A DNA stretch of 64,000 bases, taken from Chionomys nivalis. Taxonomy: Eukaryota; Chordata; Mammalia; Rodentia; Cricetidae. Where the stretch lies: positions 10,428,488-10,492,487 of the forward strand of contig NC_080112.1 of NCBI RefSeq assembly GCF_950005125.1, written 5' to 3'. How positions within the stretch are numbered: position 1 is the stretch's first letter; each line of letters starts with the position of its first letter. Below, piece after piece: positions 9,716 to 21,600 of the stretch. Below the pieces are notes generated by a model. That model was not told where the DNA came from and did not search any database. It saw nothing but the letters and a program-made list of their open reading frames with translations. The translations under genes and the position numbers were made by a program.

Positions 9716-12040
9716 TTTATATATAATAAAGAAAATATATTCAAAAATTTCAAATTCTAGATAATTAATCTTTTATTCCTTACACTATACCTTAGAGCAA
9801 AAGACAAATATTCCGATGTTTACTCCAAATTCGGGCCATCTGGGGAGAACTCGCATCTTAGATGTCAGCAGTATCATATTAGAATTTTGGTTATTACCAA
9901 TAAAGGCCAGTTTCTGGAAACAACATTTCACAATGACATTTTGCCCAGTTTTAAACTTTAAACTCACTTGAACTAAATTACCACTTCAAAACGGACCTGC
10001 TATCAAAATGTATAGAGATATATAAATAAAGAATAAGAAATATGAACTGGAACTCTGAAATTTTTCTGATACTGTCTTGGTACTAATATTATGATCTTAT
10101 GTTTCCAGGTATGAAAAAAATTATCCTTTACACTGACCTGTTGATAGAGGTACCAGAAGTAGATCAGCAATTTACCATAACTGTTTCGTAAAGAAAAGAA
10201 TAATGTTCAAATGAATAAATTGAGTTGAAGTTTTATAAATGCAAATATAGATAATAGTTTCATGCACACAAAATATTTTAGTGTTATTTCTACTCATAAT
10301 CCTCCTGTAGGAATTGCTTCTTCTTTATAACTTCCCAAGTTTCCCATATAGCATCAAATAAGCTATTGTTTTAATTTAAAATATCAACATGCCAAGAGAG
10401 ATTGGAAACTTGATGAGTGAACTTCTTATTTTAACTTTAGCATGGGTCATTTTCAGGACCTTGCTAGAGTACCTTATCTCCTAACTGTTCTTCAGTGTAC
10501 TCTGGAAATGCCCCATGAGCCAATGATTGGGAAAGATGCAGTCAGAGATGAAAGATATCAGAGTGTATCAGCTAATGGTAGAACAAAAGTGGACCTGATT
10601 CTAATCAATTTATGGGAGTAGCTATAGTATAATGAAGAGATAGGGACCTTATTAGCGAGTGGCAGCAAATGGCTCACTTTGTTCAACATTGGTTTCTAGC
10701 AAATCTATTGTAACTCCACACTCTAAACTGCACTGCAGTTCTTTTATTCTCTAATGTTAAGTGCTTTTAATTTGGACTTATAATGTACAAGTAAATATAT
10801 AACTCAGATTTATTTAAACTCATCAAGCATGATCTCATAAAATAAGTCAAGAAAGATCTTCCTTGAGACCTCTTTCTAGAAATCTCTAAAGCTGAACATT
10901 TAGGGAAGTGTATGGTGAACATCCTTCCCTTTTTTCCCCAGTGACTGTCTCGGTTGAAACTTTTGGTGTGTTGTTTTGTTCTTTACCTTTTTGGATGGTC
11001 TCCATTTTTCTTCTTTTAAAATGTACCAGAATTTTGTTTTTTCCTTTTATCAACCCTGGAATATTTTCTGCTACAATTTGCTACCCAGAAACAATTCAAA
11101 AATGTTCTCTCTTTTTTGAGAAAATTTTCTTGTGACATTTATTTTTACATTATCTATACTATTTTTAAGAACACATCTCTCATAAAAGCCTATAATTTAA
11201 AGTTTTTAGTGGTTTATACTTTATTTGCCTTAAATTACTGTGCAAAAATTTAAAAATTACTTATCTTGCAAGCAACACGACAGCATATATAAGACATAAC
11301 ACTGAAAATCTTCTGTTTTTATTTTTTGTGTAGTAATGCATCACATAGATAAAATATTTAATGTCTGCCTCTGAGTTTATTAAGTATTATGTCAACATAA
11401 GTAATTACTTATTCACTTATTTTATATTGTAAACATATTAGTTTATTAATAAGATAATTTAAGTTGTCTCTATGAAATCTTTTCTTGGTTTTCATTGTCA
11501 TGGCAAATATAATATACAGATAAATTTTGTCTAGTATACTTGAATAATCAGCTTATTAGTGTTATAAATGGGAAAATGAACTTAACACAATGATAACATT
11601 TTTTGTATGTTATTGATTGATTTTTGCTTTTTACTTCATTACATATTTAAAATAGTCTAAAAATGTAAGCATTGTTTAATTCATTAAACACAAGAAATAA
11701 GGAATTTCAATAACTTTTTACAGCTTCCAGCATAAGATTTAGTTTTGTGTTATGTTAGTATGGTGACAATAGCCCAGCACTTAGTGTATCTTAGACAAGT
11801 TACCTGTCACTGAGCCTCATTCCCAGCTGATAATATAAATCTTGATATTGCAGTGCTTTGGAACCTGAAACAACAGCAAACTCCTCAGTGAACTGCCTTT
11901 TTCTAGCCTTTGGGTTTCTATCCAAGAATATGTATAATGCTTTTTCAGATTGAGATAGAATTAGTTTGATCTAGTTTTGTGTTTTCAAGTCAATATTGAC
12001 CATGGACAAATTCACATTTTCTCTATCCCTTCTATATATT
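9716..12040. other. AT-rich intergenic DNA, nothing recognised
   Basis: 2.3 kb with no recognisable SINE, LTR or gene. The few open frames (60-75 codons) have no family signature and match chance in AT-rich DNA. Confidence 0.55.
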
Positions 12041-12601
12041 AGACAAGTTTCTCTAAAGTCACGGAACTTATGAAATGAGACTCTTTCTATAAATATAAAG
12101 CCTCTCTCTCTTTAAACATGTGTGTGTGTGTGTGCGTGAGTGTGTGTGTGTGCGTGAGTGTGTGTGTGTGGATTTTTTGGAATGACTTACATGCTGTAGT
12201 CCAACATTAGCTAGCTGTAAATGTAAGGTCCAAGAATATAGATTTGTTCTGTTCAATAAGGGTGTGAAACTGGTATTCCGTATCTGCTAGTATCACAAAA
12301 AAGAAAGGCTCCACTGCTAGTAAAAGAAATAGATGTACTGACAAGAGAGAGTAGCCAAATAATGTACATGACCTCTTCCTTTTTTCCATAAGCTTCCAGA
12401 AGAAGGTGTGACAAAGATTAAAAGTGTAACTTCCAGTTTCAAGTTATGGATTAAAGGTCTGTGTCATCCAGTCTCAAGATCCAAATCAAAGGCAATTTGT
12501 TTTCTTGCCTCAGTATCTGAATGGCAATTGTACTCTCCTTTTCTGAATTATCGTTCACTCCAGATATAGACAATTTGACAACCAAGAATAACCATCACAC
12601 C
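12041..12601 (-). mobile_element. ORR1-type MaLR LTR, antisense
   Basis: Colinear with antisense ORR1: gtttctctaaagtcacggaac, gacttacatgctgtagtccaac, gtaaggtccaagaatatag, agcttccagaagaaggtgtg, acaaagattaaaagtgtaac, and at the end gacaatttgacaaccaagaa and taaccatcacacc. A (TG)n tract (12118-12170) interrupts it. Confidence 0.7.
12118..12170. repeat. (TG)n with regular GCGTGAG interruptions
   Basis: Two identical blocks of TG repeats separated by tgcgtgagtg, so a partial duplication of the microsatellite itself. Confidence 0.85.
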
Positions 12602-13272
12602 TTCTAAAAGATAAAATTCACATTTGCTTATGTATAAACTTTACTCCTCAGTTTATAGAAATGGTTCAGTGCTTAGTATACAGGATTCTTAAAGACAAAA
12701 CACATTCAGTTCCTACTCTCCATGCAGGACAGTTCACAACTTCTTGAAACTCCAATTCAAGGTGATTTTCATCACATGCATGGATACATACCACAGAAAC
12801 ACATACAGTTAAAATATTAAATATAGATTTTAAAAATTTGAGCTTTCTAAAATAAAACAACAAAAAATATGAATAACATCACAATGAAAAGGAGCTGTAA
12901 TTAAAACAGTGAATAGCAATGACCTTCATAATGATATAATAAATAAATATCTCATAACTTGAGTGTTTCATTTTTCACTTTATTAAATATAATATATATT
13001 ATGTATGCATTAACATTCCCAAGTTTCAAATGAGAATGATTTAAAAATATAATTATCTCAGATCAAGGTAATGAGAATTGTGCCATTGCCCACACCATCT
13101 CAGAATGGTGATAGTTGAAGACACAAAACTCTTCACAATGCATGTGTTGAGAAAATCACTTATGTGGTTGTCTTTAATCCATATCCCACCAAAATAGAAA
13201 AAAAAATGAAAAAGAAAAACCCTATTTTTCCAAAAGAGAGGGAAGTACAATTCTATTTCTTCGCTTTACCAT
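12602..13272. other. Intergenic, nothing recognised
   Basis: AT-rich sequence without a nameable element. Confidence 0.5.
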
Positions 13273-13585
13273 TGTTGTGCTTTCCTTTCCCTTTAAGGGA
13301 CAAGCCACACCCACTCCCATTACCTCTGACCTGCCCGTGCCATCTTGCCTCCTTTCCTCTTTTGTTTCTTTAGCGTGAGCACGCGTTTCTTCTCTTCCCC
13401 TCTTTCTCTCTTTTTCTCCCTCTCTCTCTCTCTCTCTGCCTCTCTCCCCCAATAAAATGCTTTATGCCTATCTCTGTGTTTACGTGTCTGATACCCGCCA
13501 CCACAGGCTGCACGGTGTGTGCCCTCCCACTGGTGGGAAACTGTCGCCACTTATCGCTGGCTCCGCCAGCCCGCCTTCGGGAAAC
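13273..13585 (+). mobile_element. 5' LTR of the non-coding element
   Basis: Starts TGTTGTGC. Includes the pyrimidine-rich segment at 13390-13448 and AATAAA at 13451-13456, with transcription-end type sequence after it. The right edge is uncertain: the part after about 13530 (gtgggaaactgtcgccac...gggaaaca) is not present in the 3' LTR, so it is either U5 lost from the right copy or leader. Confidence 0.55.
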
Positions 13586-13601
13586 ATTTTAAGAATAAGA
13601 T

Positions 13602-13619
13602 TGGTGCCACGTGACTCCC
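13602..13619 (+). other. Primer-binding-site-like sequence, histidine-tRNA type
   Basis: tggtgccacgtgactccc resembles TGGTGCCGTGACTCGG, complementary to the histidine tRNA 3' end, but with a two-base insertion. Position just after the 5' LTR supports the call; the mismatch keeps it tentative. Confidence 0.4.
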
Positions 13620-13659
13620 TAACCGGGTTCTTTTCCACTTCGTCGGCTTCCCTAATTGC

Positions 13660-15381
13660 TACAATCGGCGCTTCTTTTGGTGAGTGTCTCCCGTTCTGCT
13701 ACGGTTGCTTTCCTTTGTCAGAGCCGTGTTTGGATTGGGTCCCAGGGGCAGGTCCGCCTGCGTTAGCACTGCACACTTCCCATGCAGTGCATTTGACTGC
13801 GGACCGGGTCCTCAACGTCTTTATCTTTTCTTTCCATTTCCTTTCTTTTCCCTTTTTCTCTTCTCTCGACGATTACGGTTAAGCGTCGCTCGGAGCGGCG
13901 CCCCCAGCCTTCCTAGTTTCTGGGTCGCCAGGATCCAGCTAGGCCATAGCACCCCACCCGTGGACAAAGGATGCTTTTCCACGTGGTCCTGGGTGTTCGT
14001 CCTGCGGGTTTTCACTATTTTGGCTCTGGATAGCAACCGGCTTCCCGGCTTTTTCAATTCCAGCCATGGCATGGTGCAGTTTTTTTTTTTTTTTTCAGTT
14101 CCAGCCTCATGGTGGTCGCCATCTTGGCTGGGAGCCAGGCCACATGACCACACTCTCCTGGTTTTACCCTGCCTCTTCACCCGGTTCTCACTAAACTCCT
14201 CGTGTTAACTCGGTTAAATGTGTTTTCAGCAATGATCAAATGCCTTTAATAGGATTCATTAGAGGCGTCCACATTGCCCAATTCCTGTTCACTCTTTCTA
14301 TATATAATAATTGTTTATTACATCTCATTTCAGACTACAAAACATGAGTCTCATATTTTAAACTGGTATGTACCTTTAAGTCTCTTAAGCTGTTCTCTAC
14401 CATTGTCGGTCCAGCCACTAACCTTATATTACAAACAGTCCTTTGCCCTCAACTGCTCAGAGATCTAGGGAATGTGATATTTAAATATTTAATTAAAAAA
14501 AAAAAAACTTTTCACAACAAAATAGAGATAGGTTGGCTCCTAGCAGCAGCTCTCTGCTCCCTCCAAAGAAGACAGAAGACAGACACGCACAGAACAATGT
14601 CCTTCTGCATTTCGCTTCGACTGCAGAGCGCTGACCATTGGGAAAACCTGCCTTTCGTCTAAAGTAAAGACCTCCAGACGTGGACAAAATCGCTGGAATT
14701 GACAGCCTAGCTGCTCAGGTCAAGGTAGGCCTGTCTTCCTACAGATTTCTTAGCCCACAGGGTCTTCTGCAGCCTGACAGGCCCTGCGCTAAACAGCAAA
14801 GGTCAAATACAACCTTCAGCGACCACGGAGGACCCAAAAAGAGTAGCTCTGGGTGGCAATCAAGTAAGCTCTCTGTCATTTTTTAATCAGTAACTCAAGT
14901 AAAATCTTATCCTTCTCAAAGATCTCTGACAGTTTGACAGCTGAGAGGTTTTGCCAGGTTGAGGTTTTGCAAGGTGACCTCACCAAACAAATTTCAAATT
15001 AAATTTATCTCTTATGCCACAGTCATTATGTCTAAAACTTTTGTTTTCACAAACCCAAGGAGTTCTCGTGAGTTCCAGGAAGGCATATTAAGAAATCCAT
15101 CTTAAACAGGTCAGATACCCCCTCAATTCCCTGGTCCTAAATTTTTTTTTCTTAATTTAACTTTGTTTTTGTTCTGCCAATACCTTAGGGACACCAGCAA
15201 TTTTCATGCCACAGACACCAGTCAAAGGCAAAGAGACCAGCCATGCCAGAATGTGACCAGCACCCAGCCTTCTCTCACGCCCCCCCCAAAAGACGACGCC
15301 CACAATCAGCAGGAAGCAGTCTTGAGAGTTCGCCGCCCCAGTTCTTTTGGGCTGTGGTGTCTCCTCTCCTGCTTTTTATTA
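13660..15381 (+). other. Non-coding interior of the LTR element
   Basis: The first part (about 13560-14010) is CpG-rich, unlike the surrounding DNA. A T-run follows at 14081-14096. Later parts (14530-14890 and 15180-15370) have retroviral 3'-region character but no open frame. The largest open stretches (141 and 174 codons in two overlapping frames) show no domain and low-complexity composition, so I do not call genes. Confidence 0.5.
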
Positions 15382-15398
15382 TAAGGAAGACCTGGAAA

Positions 15399-15653
15399 TG
15401 TTGTGCTTTCCTTTCCCTTTAAGGGACAAGCCACACACACTCCCATTACCTCTGACCTGCCCGTGCCATCTTGCCTCCTTCCCGCTTTTGTTTCTTCAGC
15501 GTGCGCACGCGTTTCTTCTCTTCCCCTCTTTCTCTCTTTCTCTTCTCCCTCTCTCTCTGCCTCTCTCCCCCAATAAAATGTTTTATGCCTATCTCTGTGT
15601 TTACGTGTCTGTTACCCACCACCACAGGCCGCACAGTGTGTGCCCTCCCGCTG
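15399..15653 (+). mobile_element. 3' LTR of the non-coding element, truncated in U5
   Basis: Matches 13273-13525 with scattered substitutions. AATAAA lies at 15572-15577. Homology stops at ccctcccgctg, after which AT-rich flank begins. Confidence 0.65.
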
Positions 15654-15954
15654 ATTATTTCCACTGAATTTGCATTATATCACAGAAATCATGCTAAATG
15701 TTTTATGGACAGTTTCTTTTTAAACATTTGAGATTATTTAAATCCCATATTCTCTGACACAGCAATTTCAAATGTTGAACTTTGAAATGTTTTTCATTCA
15801 GAAACAAAATATCCAAATAATAAGCAGTATTCTCCTAACTCAAGTTCTCATCTGTTGTTACAGATAATTCATTGGAAAAAAGTAATGATTTTTTAAAAAT
15901 GAATCCACATTATATACAATTTTTAAATAAATGATGTTGTGGTTAATCTTTATG
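15654..15954. other. Intergenic, nothing recognised
   Basis: AT-rich flank of the LTR element. Confidence 0.5.
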
Positions 15955-16313
15955 GTACACTGGATATTTTGGAAGCACATACAAGACATACATCTGATTG
16001 TGCCTGTGAGTGTGTATCCAGAGAGGATTATGTGAAGTACTGTGATCCACTCTACGGATAAAAGACTTCATTCCTTGGGCTGAGGCTCTGATCTGAACAA
16101 AAAGGAGGAAGACTGCTGAGTGCCATCATGAAGAGCTATCTGTGCTTCCTAAGTCTAGATGCAATGTAACCAGGTATTCACACTCTTTCTGCAATGTCTT
16201 TGGCATGATTGACTATATCCTCAAATCATAAAGCTAAAACAAGTCTTACTTTAAGATGCTCTTGTCAGGTATTTTGTAACAATTATGAGAAAATTAACTG
16301 AAACTATGAAGAA
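15955..16313 (+). mobile_element. Possible diverged MaLR/ERVL LTR
   Basis: Phrases such as gattgtgcctgtgagtgtgt, catgaagagctatctgtgct and the end gtcaggtattttgtaacaat/tatgagaaaattaact resemble the closing part of rodent MaLR-like LTRs. Diverged; low confidence. Confidence 0.35.
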
Positions 16314-18589
16314 AGTTGATTTAATATCAGTTAAGTAACATATATCCATTAATTTTTATAGTTTTTGAAGATTATGTTATACATTTTTGACAATTTAATT
16401 TTTGTATTGGGATGATATTACCACTCTTAGTATCCTTTTCCTTTACCTGACAATATTCTCCAACTAATTTTTATCTTACATTAATGTTATGTTTATTAGT
16501 GCAGGTTTAAGGGTAATCATATTTTTAAGTATTACTTGTATTTTGGAGCTGATAACCCACTATCTTAAATACTCAATCCTAGGTAGCCTAATTGTTATAT
16601 AGGTTTAGCCATGCTTGTTCTTTGTTTTATTTAGTTTGTCATTTGCTTTTAAGTATTTCTCAATTATTCTTAGGTAATTATATATTTTTCCTTCACTAAA
16701 TTTGGCTTCTAAAAATGGCTTCAAAAACCTTTTACATCTATGTTATTCTATGAAAGGATAATAGAAAAAAACATTTGCTAATATGTTTTCCATATACGTT
16801 AGTGGTTTCATATTTTATTAAATTTGAGAAAATTGAATACATATTACAAGACTTTACAATTCTACAATATGAAATTTCCAAGCAATATATAAAAGTATAA
16901 TGAGAAAAGTAAAGTAAACTAAAACAATAGGACTAAAAACATGTAGTAGACTAGAAGTATCTTCTCAGACACATTCTCAGACCTCATTCACATATACTGT
17001 ATCTGAGTGAGTGCATATACTCTCTCTCTCTCTCCATATATATATATATATATGTATTTTAATGTATGATAGTTTTTGTTTACAACTTTATTACTAAAAG
17101 AGGAAGACTGTTTAAACCTCTTACTACTGGGCACTGTTGCTGATCCTGTCAGATTTTTTAAATCTGATTTTAAATCTCCATTAAACTGTCCAAAGCTGTA
17201 CAATACTGAATCAGCACATGAACTTCCCTTTACTAAGTTGATTTCCCATTCCATCTTTTAGGTGGTCTCTCAAACATATAAACAAAGGAAAGGAAATGAC
17301 ATATTAAAAACTACATTCTGGTAAAAATACTTTAAGTATAAGTTTGTTGTTGCTGGTAATAATCTGCTCCACCACAACCCCCCAAAATTGTAGAAACAGT
17401 TATCCTTCTTATGTGAATGGACAATTCAAACAATCAAATATTTTCCGTAATCAACAGTTTTACAAAAGTACAAACTACTCTAAACTTACTATGAGTAGTA
17501 GTCAAAATCAGAAGAGAAAATATAGAAAGTCTATTCCTTTTATAGAGGAGAGAACTACTCCAGAATTAAATTGAAAAATAATCATCCTGTTGATTCTAAG
17601 TGGAGAAAATACTCACATAGAAAATTTCAGTTCATATTGAGCTGATTTAAATTTTATCAACTTGTTTGGTGCCATTCTATAATAAAATAAGATTAATTCT
17701 TCTAGTTAATCCAGATCTTCCCCGGTCTACTGATTTTCTTCAACTGGAACTATATCATTGGTTTCATTTTCCTGTGCCTCACATTCAATAGCTTTTTTCA
17801 AATCACTTTTTTAGCCATTTTCTGCTTGATCAGAAGCAGTTTAACTAATTGTTTCCATCTTTATCAAAAAAAAATTGAGATCTAGTATTCTCTACAAACC
17901 TTGTTTACTACATATTCAAACTTGGTCTCATTCTGATTATGTATCATCATATTTTCCTTAATGTCTTTAATTAATACAAAACCTCATTTTTCACATTTTT
18001 CCTCTAAATTCAAGTCATGAAACAAGTTATATTTATATGTTTTAGTACACTAGTTTTTGGGTCTGTACTTTGACTTTTTTCATTTGTGTATATATGTACA
18101 CATTTGTTTGTGACCTATGAGTGTGAACAACTTGTTTAGTTCTTAAAATTCTTTCTTCATGCCATATTCATTTTCTCCTTAGTTTTACTTTGTGCTTCAT
18201 AATGTGGGTTTTGTTGATAAAATTTGACTTGATTAGTGGTAGTCTTAATAAATTTCCTTTGCTTTCCTTTTTTCTTACTCTTTAGACAAAAAGATTTTCT
18301 CTCAATGATGTAGTGTTGCTCTAACTTATTGCTGTCCTTAACATGAGCCTATTTATTGGAATATATTATAAGGGAGCAAATGGACAGCACACTGGGGTAC
18401 AAATGATTTCTGTCTTAGCAACATACAGTACTATAAGAGGGCCACTGCAGTAGGGCACAGAAAGCATCTCACTCATGAGTACCTAAAATTGACCCAGTAT
18501 ATCTTGATTTTGTTGGTCCATGAAATGATGTGTTACATTATGACAAATAAAATAAACATTCATCACCATAAATTGTTGTACATATGCTA
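16314..18589. other. AT-rich intergenic DNA with a CT/TA microsatellite
   Basis: No recognisable gene or element across 2.3 kb. A (TC)n(TA)n microsatellite lies at 17021-17054. Confidence 0.5.
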
Positions 18590-18679
18590 GCATATTAATT
18601 TTTATATGCTGCTATGAACATAAACAATTGTCCTTGCGGTATAGTTGAGCATTATTTGACTATATGCTCATGACTGTTA

Positions 18680-18892
18680 TCACTGGGTCTTTTTTGTTGT
18701 TGTTGTTGTTTTGTTTGTTTGTTTGTTTTTTTTGTTTTTCGAGACAGGGTTTCTCTGTGGCTTTGGAGCCTGTCCTGGAACTAGCTCTTGTAGACCAGGC
18801 TGGTTTCGAACTCACAGAGATCCGCCTGCCTCTGCCTCCCGAGTGCTGGGATTAACGGCGTGCGCCACCACCGCCCGGCTTCACTGGGTCTT
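18680..18892 (-). mobile_element. B1 SINE inserted in L1, with 12-bp duplication
   Basis: Reverse B1 with (TTG)n-rich tail, gagacagggtttctctgtgg, gctcttgtagaccaggctgg and ccgcccggc at its 5' end. The duplication tcactgggtctt lies at 18680-18691 and 18881-18892 and falls within L1 sequence, so the B1 is younger than the L1. Confidence 0.9.
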
Positions 18893-20439
18893 GAGGTAGA
18901 TTGATTCCCAGTTTTCTGATAAACCTTCATACTAATGTCCAAAGTGACTGTACAAGTTTGCATGCCCACCAGCAGTGGAGGAGAGTTCCCTTTACTCCAC
19001 ATCCTTTACAACATAGGCAGTCATTAGTATTTTTGATCTTGGCCATTCTGACAGGTCTAAAATGATATCACACAGTCATTATGATTTGCATTTATTTCCC
19101 TGGTATATAAGAATGTTGAACACTTCTTTATGTGTATCTCAACCATTTGAGATTCTTCTGTTGAGAATTCTCCATTTATGTATTCCATTTTAATTGGATT
19201 ATTTGGTAGTTTGATGTTTAGTTTCTTGAATTATTTATATTTTGGGTATCAGGCCACTGTCAGATGTGGGGTTGGGGAAGATATTTTTCTATTCTTTAGG
19301 CTGCAATTTTGTCTAATTGACAGTGTCTTTTGCCTTAGGAAACCTTTACAACTTTACAACTTTAGTTACAACAACCCATTTATTAGTAGTTGTTTTCAAT
19401 GTCTGTGCTACTTATTTTATATTCAAGAAGTACTCTCCTGTTCCCATGCATTCAAGGCTACTTTCTGTTTTTTCTTCTATCAGCTTCTATCAGTCTTTGA
19501 TCCACTTGGACTTGAGTTTTGTTCAGGGTGATAGATTTTGGATCTATATGTAGTCTTCTACATGCTCCTATCCAATTATTCCAACACCATTTGTGGAAGA
19601 TGCTTTATTTTTTTTTTATTATATGATTTGGCTTCTTTGTCAGAAATCAGGTGTTCATATGTATGTAGGTTCATGTAAAAGACTTCAATTTGATTTCATT
19701 GATCTACATGTCTCTTTTTATGCCAATACAAAACTGGTTTTATTACTACAACTATATAGTACATCTTGAAATCAGGGATGATGCTACTACCAGAAGTTCC
19801 TTTATCATACAGGAATGTTTTGGCTATCCTGGGGTTTTTTTTCCATATGAAGTTGAGAATTGTTCTTTTAAGGTCTATGAAGAATTGTGTTGGGATTTTG
19901 ATGGTGATTGCATTGAGTCTGTAGATTGCTTTGGTAAAATTGCCATTTTAACTTTCTTAATCCTATTAATCCTTGAGCATGGGAGATCTTTCCATTTTCT
20001 GATCTCTTTCCCAGTTACTTTCTTCAAAGACTTAAAATTCTTGTCATATACATCCATCACTTATTTGACTAGTGTTACCCCAAGATATTTTATATTATTT
20101 TTGGCTATAGTAAAGAGTGATGTTTCTTTGATTTTGGTCCTGGTCCATTTATCATTTGTATATAGGAGGGCTACTGATTTTTTTTTGAGTCAGTCTGTAC
20201 CCACCCACATTATTGAAGGTGTTTATCAGTGGAAGGAGTTCCCTGGTAGAATTTTTGGGGTCATTTATATAGAGTATCATATCATCTGCAAATAGTGAAA
20301 TTTTGACTTCTTCCTTTCCAATCTGTATTCCCTTGACCTCCATTTGTTGCATTATTGCTCTAGCTAGAACCTCAAGTACTATATTGAGTAGTTATGGAGA
20401 AAGTGATCACTTTGAGTTTCTCTCTATTTTACTTTTTTT

Positions 20440-20558
20440 TAAAGTCCTGGCTGTCCTGGCATTCACTCTGTAGACCAAACAGGCCTCAAACTCAGAGATC
20501 CTTCTGCCTCTGCTTCCTGAGTGTTGGGCTTAAAGGTTTGGACTACCGTACCTGACCC
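20440..20558 (-). mobile_element. Old, diverged B1-like SINE
   Basis: aaagtcctggctgtcctgg, gtagaccaaacaggcctcaa, gagatccttctgcctctgc and gtgttgggcttaaaggt match an antisense B1 with many substitutions. It is older than the other B1 copies here. Confidence 0.7.
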
Positions 20559-20769
20559 AATTTTCCTTTTTTTTTTAAGATTTATTTATTTATTATGTAT
20601 ACAGTGTTCTGCCTCCATGTATGCCTTCAGGCCAGAAGAGGGCACCAGATCTCATTACAGATGCTTGTGAGCCACCATGTGGGTGCTGGGAGTTGAACTC
20701 AGGACCTCTGGAAGAGAAGCCAGTGCTCTTAAACTCTGAGCTATCTCTTCAGCCTCTCAATTTTCCTTG
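20557..20769 (-). mobile_element. B2 SINE with target-site duplication
   Basis: Reverse B2: aagatttatttatttatt, gttctgcctccatgtatgcc, gccagaagagggcaccagat, gtgagccaccatgtgggtgc, then the tRNA-like promoter end ctgagctatctcttcagcc. The duplication caattttcctt flanks it within L1. Confidence 0.9.
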
Positions 20770-21191
20770 ATGTTGGCTGTTGGCTTGATCTAAATTGCCT
20801 TTATTATGCTTAGGTATGTTCCTTGTATCTTTGTTTTATCCAGAACCTTTATTATCAAGGGGTGTTGGATTTTTTTTTCAAAGGATTTTTCAGCACCTAA
20901 TGAGATGATAATGTTTTGTTGTTGTTGTTTTCTTTTTTCAGTTTGTTTACATGGTGGATTACATTGACAACTTTTCATAAGTTTGACCAGCCCTACATCT
21001 CTGGGATGAAGCCTACTTGATTATGGTTGATGAACCTTTTCTTAATCTGTTCTTGGATTTGGTTTTCAAGTATTCTATTCAATATTTTTGCATCAATGTT
21101 CATGAGGGAGATTGGTTTATAATCCTGTTTTTTTGTTGTTTTTATTTGATATGTCTTTGTTTGGTTTGGGCATCAGGTAACTGTGGCCTTT

Positions 21192-21600
21192 TGTGGGGAC
21201 CCACATTTGTGAACCTGTTCCACCTTGACAGGAGTTCAGAAAGTTTGAGCTTATTTTTGCTCTCTCAAACTTGTTGTTGATAACAGATGTGGCTACAAAG
21301 GAAAGATTCTGATATAAAATGTGGTTAATTAGTATTTTGAGTATAGAGATAGGTCTGCTCTACCTGGACCAAAGGTCAGAGAATTCAAGTCTATTCCTTA
21401 TATCATGTTAATGAAGTCTGTTGTATCTCCACCTCTTCTTCTGGAATGAAGTATATAAGCAGAGGGAAAATAAAAAGGCAGATTCAATGAATGTCCCTCT
21501 TATTTCTCATATAACTCAGTTCTTTTTGCTTAATAACTCTAATCTTTATACTCTTACCCTGGAACATACAAATTTTTTTTTTTGAAGCTGGATTTTGACA
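21192..21600 (+). mobile_element. LTR-like insertion within L1 ORF2
   Basis: L1 sequence is interrupted from about 21187 to 21630 by a block starting tgtggggacccacattt. It contains a gtatataagcagaggg TATA-type site followed by aaaataaaaagg, then a terminal region near ccctggaaca (about 21566). TG start, TATA box and A-rich signal suggest a solo LTR of an unnamed family. The right edge is uncertain. Confidence 0.45.

Larger units (their letters stand above)
13273..15653 (+). mobile_element. Non-coding LTR retroelement with paired LTRs
   Basis: Two near-identical direct repeats (13273-about 13525 and 15399-15653) both start tgttgtgctttcctttccc, carry gcgcacgcg/gagcacgcg and a CT-rich tract before ccaataaaatg, and end in gtgtgtgccctccc. 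They flank about 1.8 kb. After the first repeat there is a histidine-tRNA-like primer-binding site (13602-13619); before the second is a purine-rich tract (about 15382-15398). The interior has no gag, pol or env frame longer than 174 codons and no recognisable motif. This is the layout of a non-autonomous VL30- or MuRRS-like element, probably class I. The right LTR stops short in U5, and no flanking target duplication is visible. Confidence 0.65.

Noticed and set aside
13457..14208. Open frames of 141 and 174 codons in two plus-strand phases, plus 119 codons on the minus strand
   Set aside because: They overlap in the GC-rich, stop-poor leader of a non-coding LTR element. No Gag motif (such as a zinc knuckle or major homology region) is visible.
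19178..20295. Plus-strand open frames of up to 201 codons
   Set aside because: They are on the strand opposite to L1 ORF2; the minus strand there carries the reverse-transcriptase FADD motif.
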